A stretch of 64,000 nt of DNA from CAWUEZ02 sp963921355 (GCA_963921355.3 OZ001190.1:1240001-1304000), one strand, 5' to 3'; counted from the first letter of the stretch, positions 1 through 10,274 are shown. Notes: a model not told the origin generated them from the sequence alone. Made by a program: numbers and translations.

Positions 1-407
1 ACGATGATCAGCCGGGGTGACTGCAGAAGCAGGTGGAACTGGGTCAGGTCGGCGAGGCCGCCGTCGATGAACCCCATCGCCGCGATCACCGGGTCATCGG
101 TGGTCACCCAAACGAAATGGGCGCCGTAGCACGCCGGGACCAGCGCGTTGGTTCCCGGACGGTCCCAGGGCGGTGTGATGACGACGATGCGGTCGTAGGT
201 CTCGCCGTACAGGGTATCGAGGATCTGCGGTTCCAGGGTGAAATGCCCGATCCGCTCCGACTGGGTCAGGATGTAGACCAGGGTCTTCTGCCCGGGCTCC
301 AGGTTCGGCAGCACCAGGCCAAACAGTTTCGCCAGGTTCTCGCGGGTCACGAACTGCGCCCGCATTTCACGCTCAAAAGCCTCGGCGTCGGGGCGGGAAG
401 AGGGCAT
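1..407 (-). CDS. Possible TIGR04372-like glycosyltransferase, N-terminal part (runs off the window)
   Basis: An uninterrupted minus-strand reading frame starts at an ATG at 405-407 (MPSSRPDAEAF) and is still open at base 1, giving about 135 residues. The protein is soluble-looking, without signal peptide or membrane segment. A stretch around residues 48-62 (YILTQSERIGHFTLEP) resembles the IGH-x-ALEP motif I associate with TIGR04372 glycosyltransferases, and codon use matches the coding neighbours. It follows the beta-galactosidase gene by about 100 bp on the same strand, so it could be the last gene of the galactoside operon or an independent gene. The family assignment rests on a short motif and is tentative; the C-terminal half is missing. 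Confidence 0.5.
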   Translation of the reverse strand, partial: MPSSRPDAEAFEREMRAQFVTRENLAKLFGLVLPNLEPGQKTLVYILTQSERIGHFTLEPQILDTLYGETYDRIVVITPPWDRPGTNALVPACYGAHFVWVTTDDPVIAAMGFIDGGLADLTQFHLLLQSPRLII

Positions 408-509
408 GGCGTCTCGCGCTGTGACTGGTGTTTGGTGGCCGTCGCAGGGTACGTGTCGGCCCGGTTGCGGGCAAACGGTCAGCGCCGCCGCGCCGGCCGG
501 GCTCCTGTT

Positions 510-2498
510 TCAGGCCGGCTCGGCGGGGGAAGCGGGAACGGCGATCGCGGCCACGTCGGACGGACCGAGTTCGGCGCCGCCCAGCAGGTAAGGACCTCGA
601 AGACCCAGACCGTCCAGACTGACCGGCTCCCCCCCATAGTTGAACGCGAACAGAAGGTCGCCGGCGCGGCGCAGGCACAGCCCGTCGGGCAGTGGTGCGC
701 GCAGGGCGACGCCGGCGGCCTCGCTGACCATCGACAGCACCCGATCCAGCAGGACCGGGTCGGGCCAGCCGGCGAGGTAGAACAGGCCACCCTGGCGGAT
801 CGGGGCGGCGACGCCGTCCGCGGCGGCCAGGCAGGTCTCGGCGGGGGGGACAGTTTCCAGATACTCACGCCAGAACTGGAACGCCCCACCGCCATCGACC
901 GCGACCTCGCATCCCACCGCCAGGCTCTCGACCTGGCCGATGCGTGCCTCCAGCAGCGCCCCGAGATCCGGTGGCAGTTGATCTGGAATCGCGAAGTCCC
1001 GGGTCTTCGACCCCGAGCGCGGTCCGATCAGGACCGTGCCGTCGAAGCCGGCGATCGCTTTGCGCAGGTTGTCGTTCCAGGCGAACAGGCCGGGGATCAG
1101 CACCAGACGATGACCGTCGAAGCCCGGACTGCGCGAGGACACCATTTCGACCGACAGGCCCCGGCGGCGCACGCCCCGATAGGCGTCGAACAGCAGACGG
1201 AAATAGTCGAACTCGGCGCCCTGGGACTGAATCGACCAGGCCCATGAGGAGGTGTGGTCGAACACCAGGGCGACATCCGCCGCCACCTCCGTCCGGTCGG
1301 TTGTGAGGTTGCCGAGGTTGGCGATCTCCCGAACGGTCTGGGCAACCTCCGCCATCGCCGGCGACGGTCGGTCGTCGGGCCGCCGCAACCCGGCGTGCAT
1401 CTGCTCCTGTCCGGCCGGCATCTGTCGCCAGCGGAAATAGCTGACGGTCTCCGCCCCATGGGCGAACGCCTCCCAGGTCCAGAGTCGGATCATGCCGTCG
1501 CGGGGTACGGGATTGTGCGGCGCCCAGTTCACCGGGCCCGGCTGCTGTTCCATCACCCACCAGCGGCCGCGGCCGGCGGCCCGGTAGAGATCGTGATGGA
1601 AGGCCTGGAAGTCCGGATCGCCGACCCGCGCGAACCGCCGCCGCCATCCGTCATCGGCGTTGACGCGATCTTCCAGAAAGCCGAGCGGATAGGAATCCCA
1701 GGACGCGATGTCGAGGGCGTCGGCGACTTCGAACTGATCGAAATCGAACACCCGGCCCATGAAGTTGTGAATCAGGTCCCGCCCCGGCGCCAACCGCCTC
1801 AGGATGTCGGCCTGCACCTGATTGAACGCCACGACCTGGTCGGAGGCGAAGCGCTGAAAGTCCAGACGGTGCGCCGGATGGGCCTCGGTGACCGTCAGGT
1901 AGGGCAGGTCGATTTCGTCGAAAGAACGATACTCCTTCGACCAGAACACGGTCTGCCAGGTCCGGTTCAGCGCGTCGATCGAGGCGTACCGTGCCGCCAG
2001 CCAGCGGCGGAACCCGTCCCGTGCCGCCGTCGAGTAGGACAGGGTCGTGTCGTGGCAGCCGTACTCGTTGTCGATCTGCCAGGCGAATACCGCCGGGTGA
2101 TGGCCGTACCGCTCGGCCAGCACCGTCACGATGCGCGCGCATTCCTCCCGGTATCCGAGGTGCGAGAAGCAGTAGTGGCGGCGCGATCCGAAGCGGCGCT
2201 GCCGGCCATCGCCGTCGACCGGCAGCATGTCCGGCATCCGGTCGACCAGCCATTTCGGTGGCGTGGCGGTCGGCGTGCCCAGCACCACCTGCAGTCCGGC
2301 CGCGGCCAGGGTGTCGATCGCCCGGTCGAGCCAGCCCAGCGACAGCGTGCCCGGTGACGGTTCGATCCGGGACCAGGCGAACTCACCGATCCGGACCCGG
2401 GTGATCCCAAGCTCGGCCATCCGCCGAGCGTCCTCGGCCCAGAGCGCTTCGGGCCATTGTTCGGGGTAGTAGCAGACGCCGAGGGTCGGGGAGGCCAT
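510..2498 (-). CDS. GH42 beta-galactosidase
   Basis: A 662-aa cytoplasmic glycoside hydrolase that releases terminal beta-galactose from oligosaccharides. It opens with GVCYYPEQWP, the usual GH42 entry, followed by a TIM barrel. The acid/base glutamate is E145 in WQIDNEYGCH and the nucleophile is E317 in WWVMEQQPGP. Length is normal for GH42 (650-700 aa) and there is no signal peptide. It lies 9 bp downstream of the SDR dehydrogenase and is the last enzyme gene of a minus-strand operon that also holds alpha-galactosidase and a sugar ABC transporter, so imported galactosides are probably split inside the cell. Both catalytic residues are present and nothing looks broken. Confidence in the family is high; the exact linkage preference cannot be read from sequence. 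Confidence 0.93.
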   Translation of the reverse strand: MASPTLGVCYYPEQWPEALWAEDARRMAELGITRVRIGEFAWSRIEPSPGTLSLGWLDRAIDTLAAAGLQVVLGTPTATPPKWLVDRMPDMLPVDGDGRQRRFGSRRHYCFSHLGYREECARIVTVLAERYGHHPAVFAWQIDNEYGCHDTTLSYSTAARDGFRRWLAARYASIDALNRTWQTVFWSKEYRSFDEIDLPYLTVTEAHPAHRLDFQRFASDQVVAFNQVQADILRRLAPGRDLIHNFMGRVFDFDQFEVADALDIASWDSYPLGFLEDRVNADDGWRRRFARVGDPDFQAFHHDLYRAAGRGRWWVMEQQPGPVNWAPHNPVPRDGMIRLWTWEAFAHGAETVSYFRWRQMPAGQEQMHAGLRRPDDRPSPAMAEVAQTVREIANLGNLTTDRTEVAADVALVFDHTSSWAWSIQSQGAEFDYFRLLFDAYRGVRRRGLSVEMVSSRSPGFDGHRLVLIPGLFAWNDNLRKAIAGFDGTVLIGPRSGSKTRDFAIPDQLPPDLGALLEARIGQVESLAVGCEVAVDGGGAFQFWREYLETVPPAETCLAAADGVAAPIRQGGLFYLAGWPDPVLLDRVLSMVSEAAGVALRAPLPDGLCLRRAGDLLFAFNYGGEPVSLDGLGLRGPYLLGGAELGPSDVAAIAVPASPAEPA

Positions 2499-2507
2499 GG
2501 GCGCTAG

Positions 2508-3281
2508 TCAGCCGGTGACCGCGACGCCGCCGTCCACCACCAGGGCCTGGCCGGTCATCATGCGGGAGGCGTCGGAGGCCAGGAACAGGGTGGGCGCGAC
2601 CATGTCCACGGGCGCGATCTCCTGCTTCAGGCACTGCCGGGCGATGTGGGCATCGAGGGCTTCCGGGGTGACCCACAGGTCGCGTTGCTGGTCGGTCTGC
2701 ACCCATCCCGGCATCAGCGCGTTGACCCGGATACCGTCCGGGCCGAGCTCGCGCGCCAGACCGCGGGTCAGCCCGGTGATTCCCGCCTTGGCCGCGGCAT
2801 AGGCCGGGTTGCCGGCGTTGCCCATCATGTAGGAGATCGAGGAGTAGTTGATCACGGATCCCTTTCCGGCCTTGCGCATTGCCGGCGCCACCGTCTGGAT
2901 GGCGAAGAAGTGGTGGCGGATGTTGACGTCGAGGGCGTGGTTCCAGCCGTCGACATCGAGGTCGTCGAGGGTGTGGCGGTTATCCCAGGCGGCATTGTTG
3001 ATCAAGACTTCGATTGGGCCCTGGACGTCGGCGGCGCGGGCCAGGGCCAGGCGATAGGCCGGAATGTCGGTGACGTCACAGGCGATGAACAGCGGACGCG
3101 CGCCATACTCCGCTTCCAGGCGGTCACACAGCGCCGACGCGTCTGAGCGCTGCACGAACGCGACCTGCGCGCCCTGGGCCAGGAAGCCCTCGGTCAGGGA
3201 GGCCCCGATGCCCGCGCCCCCGCCGGAGAGGAACACCGACTTGCCCTTCAGGTCCTGGAAGGTGGCGGGTAGGTCGAGCAT
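2508..3281 (-). CDS. SDR-family sugar dehydrogenase (XylB/galactose dehydrogenase-like)
   Basis: A 257-aa classical short-chain dehydrogenase. The NAD(P)-binding glycine motif is at residues 20-26 (GGGAGIG). The catalytic residues are N120, S148, Y161 and K165 (YAAAK). Overall layout (LKGK start, DVNIRH helix, VINYSSIS strand) matches the Caulobacter XylB-type aldose 1-dehydrogenases that oxidise xylose, arabinose or galactose to the lactone. Placed between alpha- and beta-galactosidase genes, the likely substrate is the galactose they release, feeding a De Ley-Doudoroff-type oxidative route; this is inference. The gene lies 12 bp below the alpha-galactosidase stop and 9 bp above the GH42 start, so it is clearly in the operon. 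Confidence 0.88.
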   Translation of the reverse strand: MLDLPATFQDLKGKSVFLSGGGAGIGASLTEGFLAQGAQVAFVQRSDASALCDRLEAEYGARPLFIACDVTDIPAYRLALARAADVQGPIEVLINNAAWDNRHTLDDLDVDGWNHALDVNIRHHFFAIQTVAPAMRKAGKGSVINYSSISYMMGNAGNPAYAAAKAGITGLTRGLARELGPDGIRVNALMPGWVQTDQQRDLWVTPEALDAHIARQCLKQEIAPVDMVAPTLFLASDASRMMTGQALVVDGGVAVTG

Positions 3282-3293
3282 CGTGTCCTCCGT

Positions 3294-5501
3294 TCAGGTG
3301 TCCACCGGGTCGCCTGGAATAAGATCGCCTGGAATGGGATCGATCGCCACGGCAATACCGCTCTGGGGCGGCAGAATCGGGAGCGTCAGCCCGACATGCT
3401 GCAACACCGACCCCGTCGCCAGGAACCCGGTGTGCCAGGCCGTGGTCTCAAGCCGCCGGTTGCCGGCCCCGATCGCGGGCGTGGCATGCTGCAGGCGCAC
3501 CCGGTAGGCGCGGTCCGCCGTCAGCCCGAGAACCGGAATCCGCGGCGGATGGGTCGCTCGCGGTCGGGCCGTCTGCACCAGCACCAGCCGCGCGTGATCG
3601 TCAGAGACGACGCTGACACCGACCAGACCGGGGTCGGCGGTCCGAATCCGCCGGAACCGGCCCCGGTGCCAGATCCCGCGGTCGCGTTTGTAGCGGTCGA
3701 CCGCCGCGCGCAGGGCGGTGCCGGCTTCCGGGTCGAGCTGGGTGATATCGGTCTCCACCCCGAAATGACCGGTGCCGGCCACCAGGCCTCGCAGGTCGAT
3801 GTCGGTGCCGCGGCCGGAGGTGTGGGACCAGGCCGGGCCGATATGGGCGCCGAGCAGTTCCGAGGGCAGGAAATACGATGCGCCCATCTGGATCGCCATA
3901 CGCTCGACCGGGTCGTTGGAGTCGGACGGCCAGATCCGGTCGGTGCGATCGAGCATGGCGAAGTCTGCGCGCCCGCCGCCGGACGCGCAGCTCTCGATCT
4001 CCAGCCCCGGACAGGCTTCGCGCAGCCGATCGACCAGCCCATAGAGAGCCGCGGTCTGACGCAGGGCGGCGGGCCGGCCGGCCGTATCCCCGGGCAGGGC
4101 CAGATCGCGGTTCATGTCCCATTTCAGGAACGCGACGCCGTTCTCCTCGACCAGCGTGCGCAGCCGGTCGAAAAGGTAGCCGGTGACCTCCGGGTTGGTC
4201 AGGTCAAGAATCAGCTGATTGCGCCCGGTCACGGCCGGGTAATCGCCGAGCCCGAGCGCCCAGTCGGGATGGGCGCGGTAGAGGTCGGAGTTCGGGCTGA
4301 TCATTTCGGGTTCGACCCAAAGCCCGAAATCCATGCCGCGCGCGCGGACCCGGTCGGCCACCGGCCGCAGCCCGTCGGGGTACTTGGCGGGGTCGGGGAA
4401 CCAGTCGCCGAGCCCGGCGGTGTCGTCGGCCCGGCCGAGGAACCACCCGTCGTCCAGGACGAACCGTTCGGCGCCGATCTCGGCGGCGGCGTCGATCAGC
4501 CGGGCCAGGCTGTCGGCATGGTGGTCGAAGTACAGCGCCTCCCAGGTGTTGACGACGACTGGGCGCGGCCGGTCGGCGCGCGTGTCCTGGCGGCTGCGAC
4601 GGAAGCGGTGGAAACGCTCGGACAGGCCGTTGAACCCGTCCGGTGACTGGGCGGCGTAGAGGGTGGGGGTCTCCAGGGAATGACCGGGGCCGATCCGCCC
4701 TTCGCCCGGCAGCAGCAGCACGCCGAACTGCAGCTGAAGGTCGCCGCTCGGCAGCCGCTCGAGGACACGGCGATGGTTGCCGCTCCACCCGAGATGGGCG
4801 CCGAGACAGAGGCCGTGGTCTTCGTCCGTTGCGGCCTCGGCCAGGATCAGGCTTGGCACCGCGTCATGCGAGGTGCGGCCGCGGCGGTTTTCCTTGACCG
4901 ACTGACCCAAGGGGATTGGCCGGCGGTCGAGATCGAACTCGGCGCACCAGCGCCCGTCGAAGGCAATCTGGTCGCTGAACCGTGTGTTGGGGGCGAGCAC
5001 CGGCGCGCTGAGCCAGGCCACCTCGAAATCGTCCTCGCCGCGGTTGGTCAGCCGGGTGACCAGCTCGGCAACTCCGCTCAACGGATCGAGGGCGCAGCGG
5101 ATCTCCAGCGCCAGACGGCGCGGTCGATCGTCGAGGCGAAACTGCACCGTGTCCTCGTCGCGCGCCACGGCCCGCAAGGTGAACAACTTGTCCCATCCAT
5201 CCGCCGCGCCGTCGCGCCGGCCGATCAGCCCCGGCCGGCCCGGGAAGCCGCCCGCCGGTTCCGGCAGCAGCGACACCGGCTCGTCTCGGTCCAGGGTGGC
5301 CATGGCCAGGGGCCGGACCATGGCGGCGGTCAGGGTGTCGAGGTCGGTGTCTTCCGGCAGCGCGGGGCCGAAATAAACGAGGGCGGGGATGCCGTCGTCC
5401 CAGGTGAACACCAGGGTGGTGTCCGCCGCGTCCAGGCGGGCATTGCCCGGCGCCGGCGCCGGGGCGTCAGCCCTTGGTGGCGCCGAGGGTGAGGCCGGCA
5501 A
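3294..5501 (-). CDS. GH36 alpha-galactosidase
   Basis: A 735-aa cytoplasmic alpha-galactosidase that removes alpha-1,6-galactose from melibiose or raffinose-type sugars. Residues 1-300 form the beta-sandwich domain and about 310-640 the TIM barrel. The nucleophile is D462 in FLKWDMNRD and the acid/base is D527 in WPSDSND; the LDDGWF motif at 349-354 and the ESCASGGGR motif at 503-511 are typical of GH36. Length is normal. The chosen ATG at 5499-5501 overlaps the end of the upstream permease gene by 35 bp, suggesting translational coupling. The first 25 residues are Ala/Pro-rich, so a slightly later start is possible. It belongs to the galactoside transport and hydrolysis operon. Confidence 0.92.
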   Translation of the reverse strand: MPASPSAPPRADAPAPAPGNARLDAADTTLVFTWDDGIPALVYFGPALPEDTDLDTLTAAMVRPLAMATLDRDEPVSLLPEPAGGFPGRPGLIGRRDGAADGWDKLFTLRAVARDEDTVQFRLDDRPRRLALEIRCALDPLSGVAELVTRLTNRGEDDFEVAWLSAPVLAPNTRFSDQIAFDGRWCAEFDLDRRPIPLGQSVKENRRGRTSHDAVPSLILAEAATDEDHGLCLGAHLGWSGNHRRVLERLPSGDLQLQFGVLLLPGEGRIGPGHSLETPTLYAAQSPDGFNGLSERFHRFRRSRQDTRADRPRPVVVNTWEALYFDHHADSLARLIDAAAEIGAERFVLDDGWFLGRADDTAGLGDWFPDPAKYPDGLRPVADRVRARGMDFGLWVEPEMISPNSDLYRAHPDWALGLGDYPAVTGRNQLILDLTNPEVTGYLFDRLRTLVEENGVAFLKWDMNRDLALPGDTAGRPAALRQTAALYGLVDRLREACPGLEIESCASGGGRADFAMLDRTDRIWPSDSNDPVERMAIQMGASYFLPSELLGAHIGPAWSHTSGRGTDIDLRGLVAGTGHFGVETDITQLDPEAGTALRAAVDRYKRDRGIWHRGRFRRIRTADPGLVGVSVVSDDHARLVLVQTARPRATHPPRIPVLGLTADRAYRVRLQHATPAIGAGNRRLETTAWHTGFLATGSVLQHVGLTLPILPPQSGIAVAIDPIPGDLIPGDPVDT

Positions 5502-6315
5502 TGAAGTGCCTCTGCATCAGGAAGAACATGATCACCGGCGGCAGGGCGGCGACGATGGATCCGGCCGATACCAGTTGCCATTGGGCGACCCATTGGCCGT
5601 TCAGCGAATACAGCCCGGCGGTGACCGGCTGGGTGTCAGCGCCCTGGGTCAGCACGGTGGCCCAGAAGTAGTCGTTCCAGATGAAGGTGAAGATCAGCAC
5701 CGACAGGGCGGCGATCGCCGGGCGCATCAGCGGCAGCACGATGTACCAGAAGATCCGGAACTCCGAGACGCCTTCGACCCGGGCGGACTCGATCAACTCG
5801 TAGGGCAGGGCGCGGATGAAGTTCCGCATGAACAGCGTGCAGAACCCGGTCTGGAAGGCGATGTGGAACAGCGCCAGGCCGGCGGTGGTGTTGTACAGGC
5901 CGGTCTGAACCGTCAGGTCGCGGACCGGGACCATCAGGATCTGGAACGGCACGAAATTACCGGCGACGAACATGAAAAACAGCAGCAGGTTGGCGCGGAA
6001 GCGATAGACCGCCAACGCGAAGCCGGTCAGACAGGACAGCGCCACCGCCCCGATCACCGTCGGGATCGTCACCTTGAACGAGTTCAGGATGTAGCTGGCG
6101 ATCGGTGAGTTCTGAAACACGTCCAGGTAGTTCGAGAACGCGATCTGGCTTGGCAGGCCGAAATAGTTGCCGGAGACCAGGTCGCTCGACGGCTTCAGCG
6201 AGGTCATCGCCACCCCGAGCAGGGGCAGCAGCCACAGCACCAGGGCGATTGGCAGGGCCGCCTTGTAGAGCAGCTGGGTGCCGGGGGTGGTGCGTTCGAT
6301 CGGGGTCGGAAACAT
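5467..6315 (-). CDS. Sugar ABC transporter permease, MalG type
   Basis: A 282-aa inner-membrane permease with six predicted transmembrane helices, the first at about residues 17-38. The cytoplasmic EAA loop that docks the ATPase is at about residues 182-211 (YELIESARVEGVSEFRIFWY continuing into LPLMRPAIA). The C-terminus ends in LTLGATKG, as is common in CUT1 carbohydrate permeases. It begins one base after the stop of the partner permease and overlaps the alpha-galactosidase start by 35 bp. The family brings oligosaccharides into the cell with a MalF-type partner, a periplasmic binding protein and a MalK-type ATPase. The sequence itself is intact, but two of its partner genes in this locus are damaged. 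Confidence 0.92.
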   Translation of the reverse strand: MFPTPIERTTPGTQLLYKAALPIALVLWLLPLLGVAMTSLKPSSDLVSGNYFGLPSQIAFSNYLDVFQNSPIASYILNSFKVTIPTVIGAVALSCLTGFALAVYRFRANLLLFFMFVAGNFVPFQILMVPVRDLTVQTGLYNTTAGLALFHIAFQTGFCTLFMRNFIRALPYELIESARVEGVSEFRIFWYIVLPLMRPAIAALSVLIFTFIWNDYFWATVLTQGADTQPVTAGLYSLNGQWVAQWQLVSAGSIVAALPPVIMFFLMQRHFIAGLTLGATKG

Positions 6316-6316
6316 C

Positions 6317-7222
6317 TCAGACCCCCGCCCGCTCGTCTTTGACCATCTTCCAGATGAAGCCGGTGATGAACAGCATCATGATGGCGAACAGGATGACCGC
6401 GATCGCCGCCCCATAGCCCATCCGGTAGCCGTATTCCGAGAGCGCCTGCTCGTACATGTAGAACGACAGCACCCGGCTTGAGCCGAACGGACCGCCATCG
6501 GTCATGATCGAGACCAGATCGAAGGACCGGAGCGCCCCGGTCACTGTGACCACCACGGCGATGAAGGTGGCGGGCCGCAGCTGCGGCAGGATCACATGCC
6601 ACAGCATTCGCCAGCCGCGCGCGCCGTCGAGCCGGCCGGCCTCGATCTGGTCCGGGGACACGTTGTTGAGGCCGGTCAGGTAGAGGATCATGCAGTAGGC
6701 GATCTGCGGCCACAGCCCGGCGGCGATGATGCCGTAGGTCACGAACCGCTCGTTGGCCAGGATCGCCACGCCGGTGCCGGTCACCGCCTCGATCAGGGTG
6801 TAGAGCAGGCCGAAATTCGGGGCGTAGAACCACGAGAACATCAACCCGACCACGACCTGGCTGATCACGAACGGGAAGAAGAACAGCGACTTGTAGATCC
6901 GGATGCCGGTGACGGTCTGGTTCAGGAAGATCGCGATGAACAGACCGGCCGGGACCGCCAGCAGGTAGAGCAGCAGCCAGATCACGTTGTTCTTGAGCGA
7001 GGTGTAGAACGCCTCGTCATCGAACAGCTCGACGTAGTTCTCCCAGCCGAGCCACAGCTTTTCGCCGAGCCCGTCCCACTCGAAGAAGCTGAGCCAGAGC
7101 GAGTCCAGGATCGGGTAGATCACATAGATCAGAAACATCGCGAGGCCGGGGGCGAGGAACAGCCACGGCGCCAGCCGGCGCTGATTGCGCCGCCAGACCC
7201 CGGTCCTGTTCCCCCCCGGCAT
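6317..7222 (-). CDS. Sugar ABC transporter permease, MalF type
   Basis: A 301-aa inner-membrane permease of the CUT1 family. The first helix is at about residues 17-38 (APWLFLAPGLAMFLIY), then comes a periplasmic stretch, then five more helices. The EAA loop is at about residues 194-222 (DQIEAGRLDGARGWRMLWHV). It forms the transport channel with the MalG-type partner encoded next. The gene starts 12 bp after the binding-protein stop and ends one base before the next permease. No lesion is seen. Substrate specificity is inferred from the downstream galactosidase genes, not from the sequence. Confidence 0.92.
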   Translation of the reverse strand: MPGGNRTGVWRRNQRRLAPWLFLAPGLAMFLIYVIYPILDSLWLSFFEWDGLGEKLWLGWENYVELFDDEAFYTSLKNNVIWLLLYLLAVPAGLFIAIFLNQTVTGIRIYKSLFFFPFVISQVVVGLMFSWFYAPNFGLLYTLIEAVTGTGVAILANERFVTYGIIAAGLWPQIAYCMILYLTGLNNVSPDQIEAGRLDGARGWRMLWHVILPQLRPATFIAVVVTVTGALRSFDLVSIMTDGGPFGSSRVLSFYMYEQALSEYGYRMGYGAAIAVILFAIMMLFITGFIWKMVKDERAGV

Positions 7223-7234
7223 CGGTCTCGGTTC

Positions 7235-8476
7235 CTACTTGTAGGCGCGCTTGCGCACCTTCTCGAGGCGCTTGAGGATCCGGTCGATGTTGTCCGGCTT
7301 GACCATGAACTCCTGGAAGCCCTCCATCCCGGCCTTCGCCATTGCCGCCGGAGCGTCGCGATCGAAGAACTGGGCGAGCGCATAGGCGTTCGACAGCATC
7401 TCGAAACCGGCGTCGAGGAACGGATCGTCCGGGCTCGTCGACGCGTTGTTCACCGGCAGCTGGCCCAGGATCTCGTTGATGTCGGTCTGGACTTGGGCGG
7501 TGGCCAGGAAGGCGAGAAACTTCTTGGCGTCCTCGGGGTTCTTGGCCCCGACCGGGATGTGGATGGTGTCGGTCGGTGCGTCTTCGGCCATCGGAATACC
7601 CGGCGTGATCTCCGGGAACTGGAAGAAGCCGAGCGTGTCATCGGTCATGCCCGCGTCTTTCAGGGGTGCCACCGCAAAGTTGCCCATCAGGTAGGTGGCG
7701 GCCTTGCCCTGAACCAGCAGCGGCAGCGCGTCCTGCCAGTCGATGGCGGCATGGTTCCGGGTGACGTAGCCCGGCTCCACAAGCTGGGCCCAGTTCTCGA
7801 ACGTCTTGCGGACCCGGTCGTCGGTCCATTCGACGTCGCCGCCGGTCAACTCCATGTGGAACTCGTAGCCGTTGGTGCGCAGGTTCATGTAGTCGAACCA
7901 GCCGCCGCCCGGCCACAGCGCCTTGGTCCCGGTGGTCGTGCAGTCGATGCCGGCCGCCTTGAAGGTGGCGCAGGCCGCCAGGAACTCATCCCAGGTCTTG
8001 GGCACCGATACGCCGTGTTCCGCGAACACGGTCTTATTGTAGTACATGCCCCTCTGATAATAGGTGTACGGCACGCCCCACTGCTTGCCGTCGATCGTCA
8101 TCGAGGCGAGGGCGGATTTCAGCGACGTCTTCAGGCCGTTGGCCTCCCAGACATCGGACACGTCGACGAACTGGCCGGATCTGACGAACGGCGCCATGCG
8201 GTTGCCGGCGTACCAGTTCGCCAGGTCGGGGGCGTCGGCGGTCAGGAAGTTCCGGATCGCGGTCTTGTAGCCTTCGTGGTCGAACAGGTTTCACTTCACC
8301 TTGATGTCCGGGTGAGCGGCCTCGAAATCCTTGATCAGCTGCTCGAACGCGGCTTTCGGCGCCGGATCCGAGGTGTCGGTGTTGATCACCAGTTCGCGTT
8401 GCGCGGCACCGGCGGTGGCGCTCAGCAGCAGGCCGGCGGCGGCGCCGAGCAGGACGCCCTTCAGCGATCGAGACAT
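7235..8476 (-). pseudogene. Sugar ABC transporter substrate-binding protein, interrupted by in-frame TGA
   Basis: This encodes a periplasmic CUT1 binding protein of about 413 residues if the internal stop is ignored, a normal length. It starts at ATG 8474-8476 with a signal peptide (MSRSLKGVLLGAAAGLLLSA, cleavage near AGAAQ). The N-terminal piece ends in DIKVK followed by TGA at 8291-8293. The same frame then continues without change as NLFDHEGYKTAIRNFL, a conserved stretch of this family, so the stop is a point change and not a frameshift. TGG (Trp) to TGA is the simplest origin. The remaining 300-odd residues look intact to the C-terminal RKRAYK. It is the first gene of the galactoside operon, so loss of the protein would disable uptake. 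A sequence error is the main alternative. Confidence 0.85.
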
Positions 8477-8607
8477 CCGAATTCCTCCCTAGATTGTTTT
8501 TTGTGCCCGCCGAACCCGAGGACCGTCCCCCGACGATCGTGCCCCGTGCCCGACGAGCATTTCGGAGTCGTGACGTTTGCGGTTTGCCCGCTCCGGACCG
8601 CACAATA

Positions 8608-8623
8608 CCAACATCGTTGTTGG
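8608..8623. promoter_or_regulatory. Inverted repeat in divergent promoter region
   Basis: CCAACA, a 4-base spacer, then TGTTGG form a perfect short inverted repeat in the 216-bp gap between the divergent binding-protein gene and the ABC ATPase gene. The position suits an operator controlling both directions. The regulator is unknown; the nearby WYL regulator is one candidate. Confidence 0.4.
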
Positions 8624-8692
8624 GGGGCGAGAGCCGAGCGTGCACAATCCGACGCGGCGACGCTCGCCGTTCCCAACCAAAACGGGAAGAGC

Positions 8693-9583
<891 letters not shown>

Positions 9584-9596
9584 ATCGGATGGGGAG

Positions 9597-10265
9597 TCAC
9601 GCCTCGGAGCGGTCGCGCTGCCAGGCATCACGCAGGGCGGCACCCGTGCCGGTGAAGTGGTGTCCGGTCGGTCGGCACGTCTCGATCCGGTCGACCCGGA
9701 AATGCCGGAAGCCCTGGCGCAGGTCGCACCAGGCGGCGAGTACCACGGCATCGATGTAGTAGATCAGGCCGAGCGGGCGGATGGTCCGTTCGGTCCGCTG
9801 GTCCTGCAGGTCCAGGTAGTGGATGGCGAGTTCGGCCTCCTCGCGGATGAAGCGGCGCAGGGCGTCATATCCGACCACCGGCTTCGCAATCGTGTGCCAT
9901 TGCGAGACATGCAGGAGGCCCGGGGTCTCTTGCGGGGCGACGTCGGCGATCTTGCCCGCGGCGCGCCGGGCCGCCCCCTGAAGGCCGGTGTCCCCGGTTC
10001 GCCCCAGCAGCGCCAGGCCGACCACGATGGCTTCCAGCTCGTCGGCATCGAAGGTCAATAGCGGCAGGTCGAGATCCGCCCGCAGCATATACCCGATGCC
10101 GGCCTCGCCCGCGATCGGCAGCCGCATGGCCTGCAGCGCCGCCATGTCACGGTAGACCGTGCGCTTGGTCACTTCCAGCGTGTCGGCGATCGCCTGGGCG
10201 GTGATCGGCGCGGTCGCCCGGCGCAGGATCTGAATGATCTCGAACAGACGGGTTGAGCGCGGCAT
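9597..10265 (-). CDS. WYL-domain transcriptional regulator (YafY family)
   Basis: A 222-aa regulator with an N-terminal winged helix-turn-helix (about residues 3-55; TAQAIADTLEVTKRTVYRDM) and a C-terminal WYL domain (about 120-205, including AIHYLDLQDQRTERTIRPLG and HFRVDRIETCRPT). The WYL domain senses small ligands or nucleic acid in characterised members. The start used is the ATG at 10263-10265 (MPRSTRLFEI); a TTG two codons upstream is an alternative. The gene is divergent from a NIF3/CutA-like gene across a perfect 19-bp inverted repeat that lies within 10 bp of its start, so it probably binds there and controls itself and the neighbour. Confidence 0.88.
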   Translation of the reverse strand: MPRSTRLFEIIQILRRATAPITAQAIADTLEVTKRTVYRDMAALQAMRLPIAGEAGIGYMLRADLDLPLLTFDADELEAIVVGLALLGRTGDTGLQGAARRAAGKIADVAPQETPGLLHVSQWHTIAKPVVGYDALRRFIREEAELAIHYLDLQDQRTERTIRPLGLIYYIDAVVLAAWCDLRQGFRHFRVDRIETCRPTGHHFTGTGAALRDAWQRDRSEA

Positions 10266-10274
10266 GGCCAAACC

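Noticed and set aside
8291..8293. Selenocysteine at the TGA in the sugar binding protein
   Set aside because: Periplasmic sugar-binding proteins have no known selenocysteine at this place and I see no clear SECIS-like hairpin just downstream; a TGG to TGA change is simpler.
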